64,000 bases of DNA, from positions 620,001 through 684,000 of the forward strand of contig NZ_SGWR01000003.1 of the NCBI RefSeq assembly GCF_004217315.1, given 5' to 3'. The DNA is from Corticibacter populi. GTDB lineage: Bacteria > Pseudomonadota > Gammaproteobacteria > Burkholderiales > Burkholderiaceae_C. The notes beneath the pieces are model-generated. The model saw nothing but the letters and a program-made list of their open reading frames with translations, was not told the DNA's origin and did not search any database. The position numbers and the translations under genes were made by a program. Of the stretch, positions 16,666 through 23,911 are shown one piece after another; within the stretch, counting starts at the first letter, position 1; each line of letters starts with the position of its first letter.

Positions 16666-17357
16666 CGCCGGCCATGCGGATTCTGCTGATCAATCCCAAT
16701 ACCTCCGCCAGCATTTCCGAGCGCATGGCGGTGCCTGCGCGGGCGGCGCTGCTGCCCGGCGAGCATCTGGCAACCTGTACCGCCAGTCAGGGCCCAGCCG
16801 TGATCCAGTCGCCGGAGCAGGCCCGGCAGGCCGCGCAGACCGTGCTGCAGCTGGCGCAGGCGCATGGCGGGGCGCATGACGCGCTGATCGTGGGCATGTC
16901 GCTCGACAGTGGCCTGCGGATTACACGCGATGCCATGCGGCCGCGGCCGGTCATCGGCATGACCGAGGCGGCCTGCCTGGTGGCCTGTCTGCAGGGTGAA
17001 CGCTTTGGCGTGCTGACGCTGGGGCAGGACATGGTGCCGCTCTATGCCGCTCACATCGCCGAGCTCGGCCTGGCCGGCCGGCTCATTGGCGTGGCGGCCG
17101 CGCAGTGGCCGGACGATTTCGACCCGGCCGAGATGGGGGTGCAGGTCAGCCTGCTACAGGCCCTGGCGCAGGCAGCCCAGCCATTGCTGCAGCAGGGTGC
17201 CAGCAGCGTGGTACTGGCCGGGGCGGTGCTGTGTGGCTACGGGCCAGCGCTGGCCGAGCGGCTCGGCCAGCCGGTGCTGGAGGGCACCGCCTGCGCCGTC
17301 GGGCTGGCGCGCTGCTGCATCCGGCAGCGCCGGCCGCCGCAAGGGTCATCCGCGTAA
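16662..17357 (+). CDS. Hydantoin-racemase-like protein lacking both usual cysteines
   Basis: A 231-residue Asp/Glu/hydantoin racemase superfamily protein. The start MRILLINPNTSASISERM (from the second Met at 16674) and the VIGMTEAACLVACLQGERFGVLTL segment are typical of hydantoin and allantoin racemases. Where those enzymes have their first catalytic Cys (the ACFGDPGL-type motif), this protein has IVGMSLDSGL (Gly78). At the second (LGCAGM-type) it has VVLAGAVLCG (Gly187, with a Cys at 191). It therefore cannot use the standard two-cysteine racemisation as written. It is translationally coupled to the GntR gene by a four-base overlap and belongs to the hydantoinase/TRAP island. Confidence 0.78.
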   Translation: MTPAMRILLINPNTSASISERMAVPARAALLPGEHLATCTASQGPAVIQSPEQARQAAQTVLQLAQAHGGAHDALIVGMSLDSGLRITRDAMRPRPVIGMTEAACLVACLQGERFGVLTLGQDMVPLYAAHIAELGLAGRLIGVAAAQWPDDFDPAEMGVQVSLLQALAQAAQPLLQQGASSVVLAGAVLCGYGPALAERLGQPVLEGTACAVGLARCCIRQRRPPQGSSA

Positions 17358-17358
17358 C

Positions 17359-17410
17359 GTCCACATAACGTGGACAAGGTCCTCAGGCCTGCCGGGTTTG
17401 CCCGGCAGGC
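17359..17410. terminator. Hairpins between convergent genes
   Basis: GTCCAC/GTGGAC (17359-17364 with 17370-17375) lies right after the racemase-like gene. A 10-bp perfect stem, GCCTGCCGGG/CCCGGCAGGC (17387-17396 with 17401-17410), overlaps the 3' end of the RhtA-like gene. There is no T-run, so these are structured convergent ends rather than textbook intrinsic terminators. Confidence 0.5.
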
Positions 17411-18276
17411 TGGCGGCTGGCAGCGCCGATGCTGCCGATCGAGGCCATCATGATGCAGGCGATTGCCAGCCATTGCTGCAGGTCCAGCACCTCATGGAGG
17501 AACAGCATGGCGGCCAGCGCCGCCACGGCCGGCTCCATGCTGGCCATGATGCCGAAGGTCTCGCGCGGCAGGCGCTTGAGCGCATACATCTCCAGCGAGA
17601 TCGGAATGGCGCTGGAGACGATGGCCACGCCCAGGCCGATCAGAAGCACCTGCGGTTGCAGCAGCGCCGTGCCCGCATGGGCCACGCCGACCGGCACCAC
17701 CACCATGGCGGCGGCCAGCATCCCCAGCGAGACGGTCTGGCCCGCGTGCAGATGGCCGGCGCGCTTGCCGAACACGATGTAGGTGCCCCAGCACACGGCC
17801 GCGCCGGCCGCATAGGCGATGCCGACCGGGTCGAGCTGCGCGGCCGATGCATCGCCCAGCGGCAGCAGCAGCAGCAGGCCCAGCACCGCCAGCAGCACCC
17901 ACAGGTAGTCGAGCCGGCGGCGCGAGTAATACAGTGCCACGGCCAGCGGCCCGGTGAACTCGATGGCCACCGCGACGCCGAAGGGGATGCTGCGGATGGC
18001 CATGTAGAACAGCAGGTTCATCACGCCCAGTGTCAGCCCGTAGCGCAGCACGGTGATGGCATCGACGCGGCCCAGCGGCCAGCGCCACGGGCGCCACAGC
18101 ATCAGCAGCACCAGTGCGGAGAGGCCCACGCGCAGCGCGCTGGTGCCCTGCGCGCCAATCAGCGGGAAGAGCTGCTTGGCATGCGAGGTGCCCAGTGCCA
18201 GCGAGGTCACCGCGCCGATGACGGCGAGCACGGGCAACAGGAAAGGATGGTGGCGGATGGAGGCTTGCAGCAACAT
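17383..18276 (-). CDS. EamA/RhtA-family exporter
   Basis: A 297-residue inner-membrane protein with about ten hydrophobic helices arranged as two EamA repeats. It is closest in pattern to RhtA (threonine/homoserine exporter): SHAKQLFPLIGAQGTSALRVGLSALVLL, YMAIRSIPFGVAVAIEFTGPLAVAL, and VCWGTYIVFGKRAG are characteristic. The start at 18276 (MLLQASIRHH) is preferred; 18309 is an alternative in frame but would run across the operator at 18290-18297. It diverges from an Lrp/AsnC-type regulator, which suggests amino-acid-responsive control of amino acid export. Confidence 0.85.
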   Translation of the reverse strand: MLLQASIRHHPFLLPVLAVIGAVTSLALGTSHAKQLFPLIGAQGTSALRVGLSALVLLMLWRPWRWPLGRVDAITVLRYGLTLGVMNLLFYMAIRSIPFGVAVAIEFTGPLAVALYYSRRRLDYLWVLLAVLGLLLLLPLGDASAAQLDPVGIAYAAGAAVCWGTYIVFGKRAGHLHAGQTVSLGMLAAAMVVVPVGVAHAGTALLQPQVLLIGLGVAIVSSAIPISLEMYALKRLPRETFGIMASMEPAVAALAAMLFLHEVLDLQQWLAIACIMMASIGSIGAASRQPAGQTRQA

Positions 18277-18289
18277 GGGCGAGAATATA

Positions 18290-18337
18290 TTGCGCAACCA
18301 TGGATTCAAAAGCTGTTTTTCGAAGGGTTTTGCGCAA
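18290..18337. promoter_or_regulatory. Paired TTGCGCAA palindromes in divergent promoter
   Basis: The palindrome TTGCGCAA occurs at 18290-18297 and again at 18330-18337, exactly 40 bp apart (about four helical turns), between the exporter gene and the Lrp-type gene. Same-face spacing of short palindromes fits binding by an oligomeric Lrp/AsnC regulator. Confidence 0.6.
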
Positions 18338-18347
18338 TTTCCGCTCT

Positions 18348-18863
18348 ATGAACATGCCCAAACAGACACATGCGCTCGACAGCTTTGATCTGGCGATCCT
18401 GGACCTGCTGCAGCGCGACAACCGCATGCCGCAACGCGAGATCGCCGAGCGCGTCAACCTCTCGGCGCCGGCCGTGCAGCGGCGCATCCGTCGGCTCGAG
18501 GACAGTGGCGTGATCGCCCGGCAGGTGGCGGTGCTCGACCCCGCCAAGGTGGGGCGTCCGCTGATGCTGATGGTGCAGGTGCAGCTCGAGAGCGAAAAAC
18601 CGGAACTGCGCGCGCCGCTGTACCGCCGCATCGCTGCCGAACCGGCCGTGCAGCAGTGCTATTCGGTCACTGGCGAGACCGATTACCTGCTGGTCATCAC
18701 CCTGCCGTCAATGGAGGAATACGATGCGCTGGCGCGCCGCCTCTTCGAGGGCGACGACAACGTGCGCCACTTCAAGACCTCGGTGGTGCTGCGCCGCCTC
18801 AAGTACGGGCTGCAACTGCCGGTGCTGGAAGAAGACGCCGGGCCACCGCCACCGGCGCGATGA
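18348..18863 (+). CDS. Lrp/AsnC-family transcriptional regulator
   Basis: A 171-residue protein with an N-terminal helix-turn-helix (DLAILDLLQRDNRMPQREIAERVNLSAPAVQRRIRRLEDSGVI, about residues 14-56) and a C-terminal RAM ligand-binding domain (QQCYSVTGETDYLLVITLPSMEEYDALARRLF). Proteins of this family sense amino acids and often act on the divergent gene, here a RhtA-like exporter. Starts at 18348 and 18354 are both possible. A longer frame from 18300 would place the coding region across the second palindrome and is not favoured. The C-terminus is Pro-rich. Confidence 0.92.
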   Translation: MNMPKQTHALDSFDLAILDLLQRDNRMPQREIAERVNLSAPAVQRRIRRLEDSGVIARQVAVLDPAKVGRPLMLMVQVQLESEKPELRAPLYRRIAAEPAVQQCYSVTGETDYLLVITLPSMEEYDALARRLFEGDDNVRHFKTSVVLRRLKYGLQLPVLEEDAGPPPPAR

Positions 18864-18917
18864 AGGCAGGGCGGGCCGGCCAGCGTGTGCCGGTCCCAGC
18901 GCCTCGTCAACAGGCTT

Positions 18918-20147
18918 TCAGACCGGCTGGCCTTGCAGCGCCGCGTCGATGACCTCGATCCAGTGCCGCACCGGCGTGCGGCCGGCGCCGTCCAGATGGG
19001 TCTGGCAGCCGATGTTGGCGGTGACGATGAGGTCGGGCTTGCCGCTCTCGAGCGCGTCGAGCTTGTTGTCGCGCAGCTTCTTCGAGAGTTCCGGCTGGGT
19101 GATGGAGTAGGTGCCGGCCGAGCCGCAGCACAGGTGCGCGTCGGGCACGGCGGTGAGGTTGAAACCCAGCCGCGTGAGCACCTGCTGCGCCACGGTGCCG
19201 AGTTTCTGCGCATGCTGCAGCGTGCACGGGCAGTGGAAGGCGGCCTTCTGGTCCGATTCGATGCGCAACGACTCGAGGTCCTCGGCGGCCAGCACTTCCA
19301 GCAGATCGCGGGCGCGCTCGCTGACGATGCGGGCCTTTTCGGCATATTGGGGGTCGTCGCGCAGGATGTAGCCGTATTCCTTGACGAAGGCGCCGCAGCC
19401 GCTGGCGGTCTGGATGATGGCCTCGGCGCCGGCCTGCAACTGCGGCCACCAGGCGTCGATGTTGCGGCGCGCGCGCGCCAGGCCCACCTCCTGGGCATTC
19501 ATGTGGTAGTCCACGGCGCCGCAGCAAGCGGCCTCGCGCACCGGCTCGATGCTGATGCCCAGCCGGTCGAGCACGCGCGCGGTGCTGCTGTTGGTGTTGG
19601 GCGAGAGGCTGGGCTGCACGCAGCCTTCGAGCATCAGCATGCGGCGCGCATGGCGGGGCGCGGGGCGCTGGCCGGGCGGGGCGATCTGGCGCGGCATCTT
19701 GCTGCCCAGGCGTGGCGGCAGGATGGGCCGGAGTGCCTGGCCGGTCTTGAACAAGGCCTTGAAGACGGCGGGGCGTGGCAGCACCTGGCGCAGGCCTTCG
19801 CGCAGCACGCGCTCGCTGGCCGGGCGCGGCACCCGCGCCTCGATGGCCGAGCGGCCGATGTCCAGCAGCTTGTGGTATTCGACGCCCGACGGGCAGGTGG
19901 TCTCGCAGTTGCGGCAGGACAGGCAGCGGTCCAGATGCTCCTGCGTGGTCTCGCTGACGGCGTCGTGTTCGAGGAACTGCTTGATCAGGTAGATGCGGCC
20001 GCGCGGGCCGTCGAGCTCGTTGCCCAGCTCCTGGTAGGTCGGGCAGGTGGCGTTGCAGAAGCCGCAGTGCACGCAGGTGCGCAGCACCCGCTCGGCCTCG
20101 GCGGCATGCTCCAGGGCCCTGGCGGCTTCACTGAGGTTGGTTTGCAT
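18918..20147 (-). CDS. glcF: Glycolate oxidase iron-sulfur subunit
   Basis: GlcF passes electrons from the flavin subunits of glycolate oxidase to the membrane quinone pool. The 409-residue protein has two ferredoxin-type 4Fe-4S motifs (CVHCGFCNATCP near residue 25, CLSCRNCETTCP near residue 75). Two CCG domains follow (ACCGAVDY and LCCGSAGTY) with the SGCGAF and NIGCQTHL cysteines. Length matches the family. It is the last gene of the glcD-glcE-glcF operon, starting 37 bp after glcE. Confidence 0.97.
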   Translation of the reverse strand: MQTNLSEAARALEHAAEAERVLRTCVHCGFCNATCPTYQELGNELDGPRGRIYLIKQFLEHDAVSETTQEHLDRCLSCRNCETTCPSGVEYHKLLDIGRSAIEARVPRPASERVLREGLRQVLPRPAVFKALFKTGQALRPILPPRLGSKMPRQIAPPGQRPAPRHARRMLMLEGCVQPSLSPNTNSSTARVLDRLGISIEPVREAACCGAVDYHMNAQEVGLARARRNIDAWWPQLQAGAEAIIQTASGCGAFVKEYGYILRDDPQYAEKARIVSERARDLLEVLAAEDLESLRIESDQKAAFHCPCTLQHAQKLGTVAQQVLTRLGFNLTAVPDAHLCCGSAGTYSITQPELSKKLRDNKLDALESGKPDLIVTANIGCQTHLDGAGRTPVRHWIEVIDAALQGQPV

Positions 20148-20184
20148 GGGAAATCTCTCGTGGGGAGGTTCTTTGAATGGGGAC

Positions 20185-21297
20185 TCAGAGTTCGGCGTAC
20201 ATGCGGCCGGGGTTGAAGATGCCGCTTGGGTCGAGCTGCTTCTTCAGGTTCTGGTGCAGGCGCAGCACGGCGGGCGTCAACGGGTGCAGCGGTACTTCGG
20301 CGTGGCCGGCCGTGAAGCAGCTGGCATGGCCGCCCACGGCCGCTGCGGCGGTGCGAATGGCATCGGCAGGCGCATCGCTGCGCAGCCAGCGCTGCGCGCC
20401 GCCCCAGTCGATCAGTTGCGTGCCGGGCATGTCCAGCGGCGCGGCCCAGGCCGGCACGGACAGGCGCCACAGCGGCTGCGCATCGGCGGCAGTGTCGAAG
20501 AACGGCAGGCGCTGTTCGCGCAGGGAATCCCACCACGCGGGGTCGATCTCCTCGCCGCCGATGCGTTCCTGCGCGGCCCGCACCGAGCCCTCGTTGCCCT
20601 CGAAGCGCAGGCTGAGGAAATCCCCGTCGTGACTGGCGGCGCTGATGGGCAGCGGCTGCTGGCCCCATTCGCGCAGCCGCGCCAGCGCGCGATCGAGCGG
20701 GATGGCTTGCCGCACGCTGACGCTGCAGCGCGGCTTGGGCAGCACCTTGAACGAGACCTCGGTGATGACACCCAGGCAACCGAGGCTGCCGGCCAGCAGG
20801 CGCGAGACGTCGTAGCCGGCGACGTTCTTCATGACTTCGCCGCCAAAGCGCAACTGCGTGCCCAGGCCGCTGATGAGGCGGGTGCCCAGCACGAAGTCGC
20901 GCACCGCGCCGGCCCAGGGCCGGCGTGGGCCCGAAAGCCCGGCGGCGACCATGCCGCCGACGGTGGCGCCGGGGCCGAAGTGTGGCGCTTCGCAGGCCAG
21001 CATCTGGCCACCGGCATCGAGCGCGGCCTGCAGCTCGGTCAGCGGCGTGCCGGCACGGGCGGTGATGATCAGCTCGGTCGGGTCGTAGGAGACGATGCCG
21101 CGGTGGCCGCGCACGTCCAACACCTGCAGGCGCGCATCCTGCAGCTGGCGCCCCAGGAAAGCCTTGCTGCCGCTGCCGGCGATGGTCAGCGGTGTGCGCG
21201 AGGCGATGGCGGCCTGCACCTGCTCGAGCAGTTCGCGGCTGCGGTCCTGGCTGGGTATGGCGGCGAGAGTCGATGGGAGGGTAGCGGCGTGGTTCAT
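20185..21297 (-). CDS. glcE: Glycolate oxidase FAD-binding subunit
   Basis: GlcE is the second flavin subunit of glycolate oxidase. The 370-residue protein has the FAD-binding PCMH region (LTIAGSGSKAFLGR, HFGPGATVGGMVAAGLSGPRRPWAGAVRDFVLG, GGEVMKNVAGYDVSRLLAGSLGCLG) and the C-terminal LDPSGIFNPGRMY typical of the GlcD/GlcE family. The frame extends far upstream, but ATG 21297 sits in a TGATG junction with the glcD stop and gives the correct length, so this is the start. Confidence 0.95.
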   Translation of the reverse strand: MNHAATLPSTLAAIPSQDRSRELLEQVQAAIASRTPLTIAGSGSKAFLGRQLQDARLQVLDVRGHRGIVSYDPTELIITARAGTPLTELQAALDAGGQMLACEAPHFGPGATVGGMVAAGLSGPRRPWAGAVRDFVLGTRLISGLGTQLRFGGEVMKNVAGYDVSRLLAGSLGCLGVITEVSFKVLPKPRCSVSVRQAIPLDRALARLREWGQQPLPISAASHDGDFLSLRFEGNEGSVRAAQERIGGEEIDPAWWDSLREQRLPFFDTAADAQPLWRLSVPAWAAPLDMPGTQLIDWGGAQRWLRSDAPADAIRTAAAAVGGHASCFTAGHAEVPLHPLTPAVLRLHQNLKKQLDPSGIFNPGRMYAEL

Positions 21298-22796
21298 CAG
21301 AATCGCTCCAGTTCCGGGTGGGGCAACTGGCCGTGGTGCACGTGCATCGCGCCGAACTCGGCGCAGCGGTGCAGCGTGGGAATGTTCTTGCCGGGGTTGA
21401 GCAGGCCCTCGGCGTCGAAGGCGGCCTTGACGGCGTGGAAGAAGGTGATTTCGTCGCTGCCGAACTGCGCGCACATCTGGTTGATCTTCTCGCGGCCCAC
21501 GCCGTGCTCGCCGGTGATGCTGCCGCCCACCTGCACGCACAGTTCCAGGATCTTGCCGCCCAGCGCCTCGGCCCGGGCCAGCTCGCCAGGCGTGTTGGCA
21601 TCGAAGAGGATCAGCGGGTGCATGTTGCCGTCGCCGGCGTGGAACACGTTGGCCACGCGCAGGCCGTACTCTTCGGAGAGGTCGCTGATGCCCTGCAGCA
21701 CGCGCGGCAGCTCGCGCCGCGGAATGGTGCCGTCCATGCAGTAATAGTCGGGTGAGATGCGCCCCACCGCCGGAAAGGCGTTCTTGCGGCCGGCCCAGAA
21801 ACGCGCGCGCTCGGCCTCGTCCCTGGCCTGCTGCACCTGGGTGGCACCGGCCCTGGTCAGCACCTCGCGCACCAGCGCGCAATCCTCGTCCACGTCGGAC
21901 TCGACGCCGTCGAGCTCGCACAGCAGGATGGCCTCGGCATCGAGCGGGTAGCCGGCGTGGATGAAGTCTTCGGCGGCGTGGATGGAGAGCTTGTCCATCA
22001 TCTCCAGCCCGCCGGGGATGATGCCGGCGGCGATGATGTCGCCGACCGCGCGGCCGGCCTTTTCGACGTCGTCGAAGCTGGCCATCAGCACCTTGGCCAC
22101 CACCGGCTTGGGCAGCAGGCGCACGGTCACTTCCGTCACCACGCCCAGCATGCCTTCGGAGCCGGTGAAGAGCGCCAGCAGATCGAAGCCGGGGGCATCC
22201 AGGGCGTCGCTGCCGAGCGTGACCGGCTCGGCGTCGATGGTGAGCATCTCCACCTTCAGCACGTTGTGCACCGTCAGCCCGTACTTCAGGCAGTGCACGC
22301 CGCCGGCGTTCTCGGCCACGTTGCCGCCGATCGAGCAGGCGATCTGCGAGGACGGGTCTGGCGCGTAATACAGGTCATGGGGCGCGGCGGCCTGCGAGAT
22401 GGCCAAGTTGCGCACGCCCGGCTGCACGCGGGCAAAGCGGCCTTCGGGATGGATCTCCAGAATGCGCTTGAACTTGGCCATCACCAGCAGCACACCTTTC
22501 TCGAGCGGCAGCGCGCCGCCCGAGAGACCGGTGCCGGCGCCGCGTGCGACAACCGGCACCCGGCGCTCCTTGCAAATGCGCAACACTGCGGCGACCTGCT
22601 CGATGTGCTCGGGCAGCACCACCAGCAGCGGCGTGGTGCGGTACATCGAGAGGCCGTCGCACTCGTAGGGGCGCAGCTGTTCGGGCTGGTGCAGGATTTT
22701 CAGCGCCGGCTCGGCCTCGCGCAGCGCGGCCAGCAGGGCGCCCTTGTCCACGTCGGGCAGGGCGCCATCGACGCGTTCGTCGTACAGGATGTTCAT
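21297..22796 (-). CDS. glcD: Glycolate oxidase subunit GlcD (FAD-linked)
   Basis: The catalytic flavin subunit of glycolate oxidase, converting glycolate to glyoxylate. The 499-residue protein has the FAD-binding motifs VVARGAGTGLSGGALP, YYAPDPSSQIACSIGGNVAENAGGVHCLKYG and LFTGSEGMLGVVTEVTVRLLP, and the C-terminal GSITGEHGVGREK and LNPGKNIP of the FAD-oxidase C domain. It is the first gene of the operon. Its promoter region holds two FadR-like operator palindromes shared with the divergent regulator gene glcC. Confidence 0.97.
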   Translation of the reverse strand: MNILYDERVDGALPDVDKGALLAALREAEPALKILHQPEQLRPYECDGLSMYRTTPLLVVLPEHIEQVAAVLRICKERRVPVVARGAGTGLSGGALPLEKGVLLVMAKFKRILEIHPEGRFARVQPGVRNLAISQAAAPHDLYYAPDPSSQIACSIGGNVAENAGGVHCLKYGLTVHNVLKVEMLTIDAEPVTLGSDALDAPGFDLLALFTGSEGMLGVVTEVTVRLLPKPVVAKVLMASFDDVEKAGRAVGDIIAAGIIPGGLEMMDKLSIHAAEDFIHAGYPLDAEAILLCELDGVESDVDEDCALVREVLTRAGATQVQQARDEAERARFWAGRKNAFPAVGRISPDYYCMDGTIPRRELPRVLQGISDLSEEYGLRVANVFHAGDGNMHPLILFDANTPGELARAEALGGKILELCVQVGGSITGEHGVGREKINQMCAQFGSDEITFFHAVKAAFDAEGLLNPGKNIPTLHRCAEFGAMHVHHGQLPHPELERF

Positions 22797-22891
22797 CGTC
22801 GGCAGGCCGGCTGGGCGGGACCGGCAGGGTATGGTTGGAATGTCCGCGCATTATGCGATCGGGTTCCATCTGTCTCAAGCAGGTTGTCTAG

Positions 22892-22903
22892 TGGTCATAC
22901 CAG
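22892..22903. promoter_or_regulatory. GlcC operator 1
   Basis: TGGTCATACCAG carries the TGGTNNNACCA pattern bound by FadR-subfamily GntR regulators such as GlcC, LldR and PdhR. It lies 96 bp upstream of the glcD start. Confidence 0.65.
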
Positions 22904-22987
22904 TTTATGACTGATGGTTTTCCCTGTGATGACGGATAATCCTTGAATTCAATGCATATTTTCAAGGCATTTCTTGAAGGGGATGGT

Positions 22988-23000
22988 CTGGTATGACCAG
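22988..23000. promoter_or_regulatory. GlcC operator 2, overlapping the glcC start
   Basis: CTGGTATGACCAG contains TGGTATGACCA, the exact reverse complement of the core at 22892-22902. The glcC start codon (22993) lies inside it, so binding here would block glcC transcription or translation start, consistent with autoregulation. Confidence 0.65.
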
Positions 23001-23820
23001 TGAAATGACCAGTGAATCAAGGCCTGCCCAGGCACCTGCCGCAGCCGGTCTCAACCACCGCAAGGTGGCCGATCTCGTGGCAGAGCACATCGAGCGGCTG
23101 GTCGTCGACAGCGTGCTCAGGGTGGGACAGGCGCTGCCCTCGGAGCGGCGCCTGATGGACAGGCTCGGCTGCTCGCGCTCGGCCCTGCGCGAGGGCCTGC
23201 GCATCCTGCGCGGGCGCGGCATCATCCGCACCGAGCACGGCCGTGGCTCGTTCGTCGCGGCGACCAGTCCGGCGCGCGATGCCGGACCGCTGCTGCACCT
23301 TTTCGCATCGCAGCCGCGCACATTGTTCGACCTGCTGGAAGTGCGCGTGCTGCTCGAAGCCGAAGCCGCGCGGCTGGCCGCCTCGCGCGCCACCACGGCC
23401 GACATGGTGCTGATCCGGCGCCATTTCGAGGCTTGGCAGGCGGCGCAGGCGCTGCGCACCCAGCCGGGCGAGCCGCCGCTGGAAGCGGCAGAGCAGGCAC
23501 GCCGCGACCATGCCTTCCACCGCGCGATCGCCGAGGCCGCGCACAACCCGGTGCTGGTGCACACGCTCGAATTCCTCAGCGAGCTGATGCTCGGCAGCGT
23601 TTATGCCTCCGTCAGCCACCTCTACAGCCGGCCGCTCTACAAGCAGCAGATCGACCGGCAGCACCTGCGCATCTTCCGCGCCATCGAGCAGCGCAAACCC
23701 GATGCCGCCTGGCGCGCCGCGCGCGAGCATGTGCTGTCGGTGCGCGACAACCTGCTCGAGGTCGAGAGCGAGCAGGAACGCATCACCCGCGCGACCATGC
23801 GGCTGCGGGGCTGGGGCTGA
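22993..23820 (+). CDS. glcC: Glycolate-responsive GntR regulator GlcC
   Basis: A 275-residue GntR/FCD regulator divergent from glcDEF. The winged helix (VADLVAEHIERLVVDSVLRVGQALPSERRLMDRLGCSRSALREGLRILRGRGII, about residues 27-80) is followed by an FCD domain with the expected DHAFHRAIAEAAHNPVLVHTL and REHVLSVRDNLLE segments. Position and the TGGTNNNACCA operators support GlcC, which in enterobacteria activates the glc operon with glycolate. ATG 22993 is used; ATG 23005 is a second possibility that would move the start out of the operator. Confidence 0.88.
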   Translation: MTSEMTSESRPAQAPAAAGLNHRKVADLVAEHIERLVVDSVLRVGQALPSERRLMDRLGCSRSALREGLRILRGRGIIRTEHGRGSFVAATSPARDAGPLLHLFASQPRTLFDLLEVRVLLEAEAARLAASRATTADMVLIRRHFEAWQAAQALRTQPGEPPLEAAEQARRDHAFHRAIAEAAHNPVLVHTLEFLSELMLGSVYASVSHLYSRPLYKQQIDRQHLRIFRAIEQRKPDAAWRAAREHVLSVRDNLLEVESEQERITRATMRLRGWG

Positions 23821-23911
23821 AGGATTGGCGGCTTTGTGGTTTTGTGGTTGTCAGCCGTGGCATGCGCTGGCCGGTGATGGCATTGCAATGGTGCTGAATA
23901 CGGCATTGCCG

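Noticed and set aside
18905-18923. Fourth copy of the GAACCTGTT element near the end of glcF
   Set aside because: CGTCAACAGG resembles one arm, but the rest diverges and no partner arm is present.
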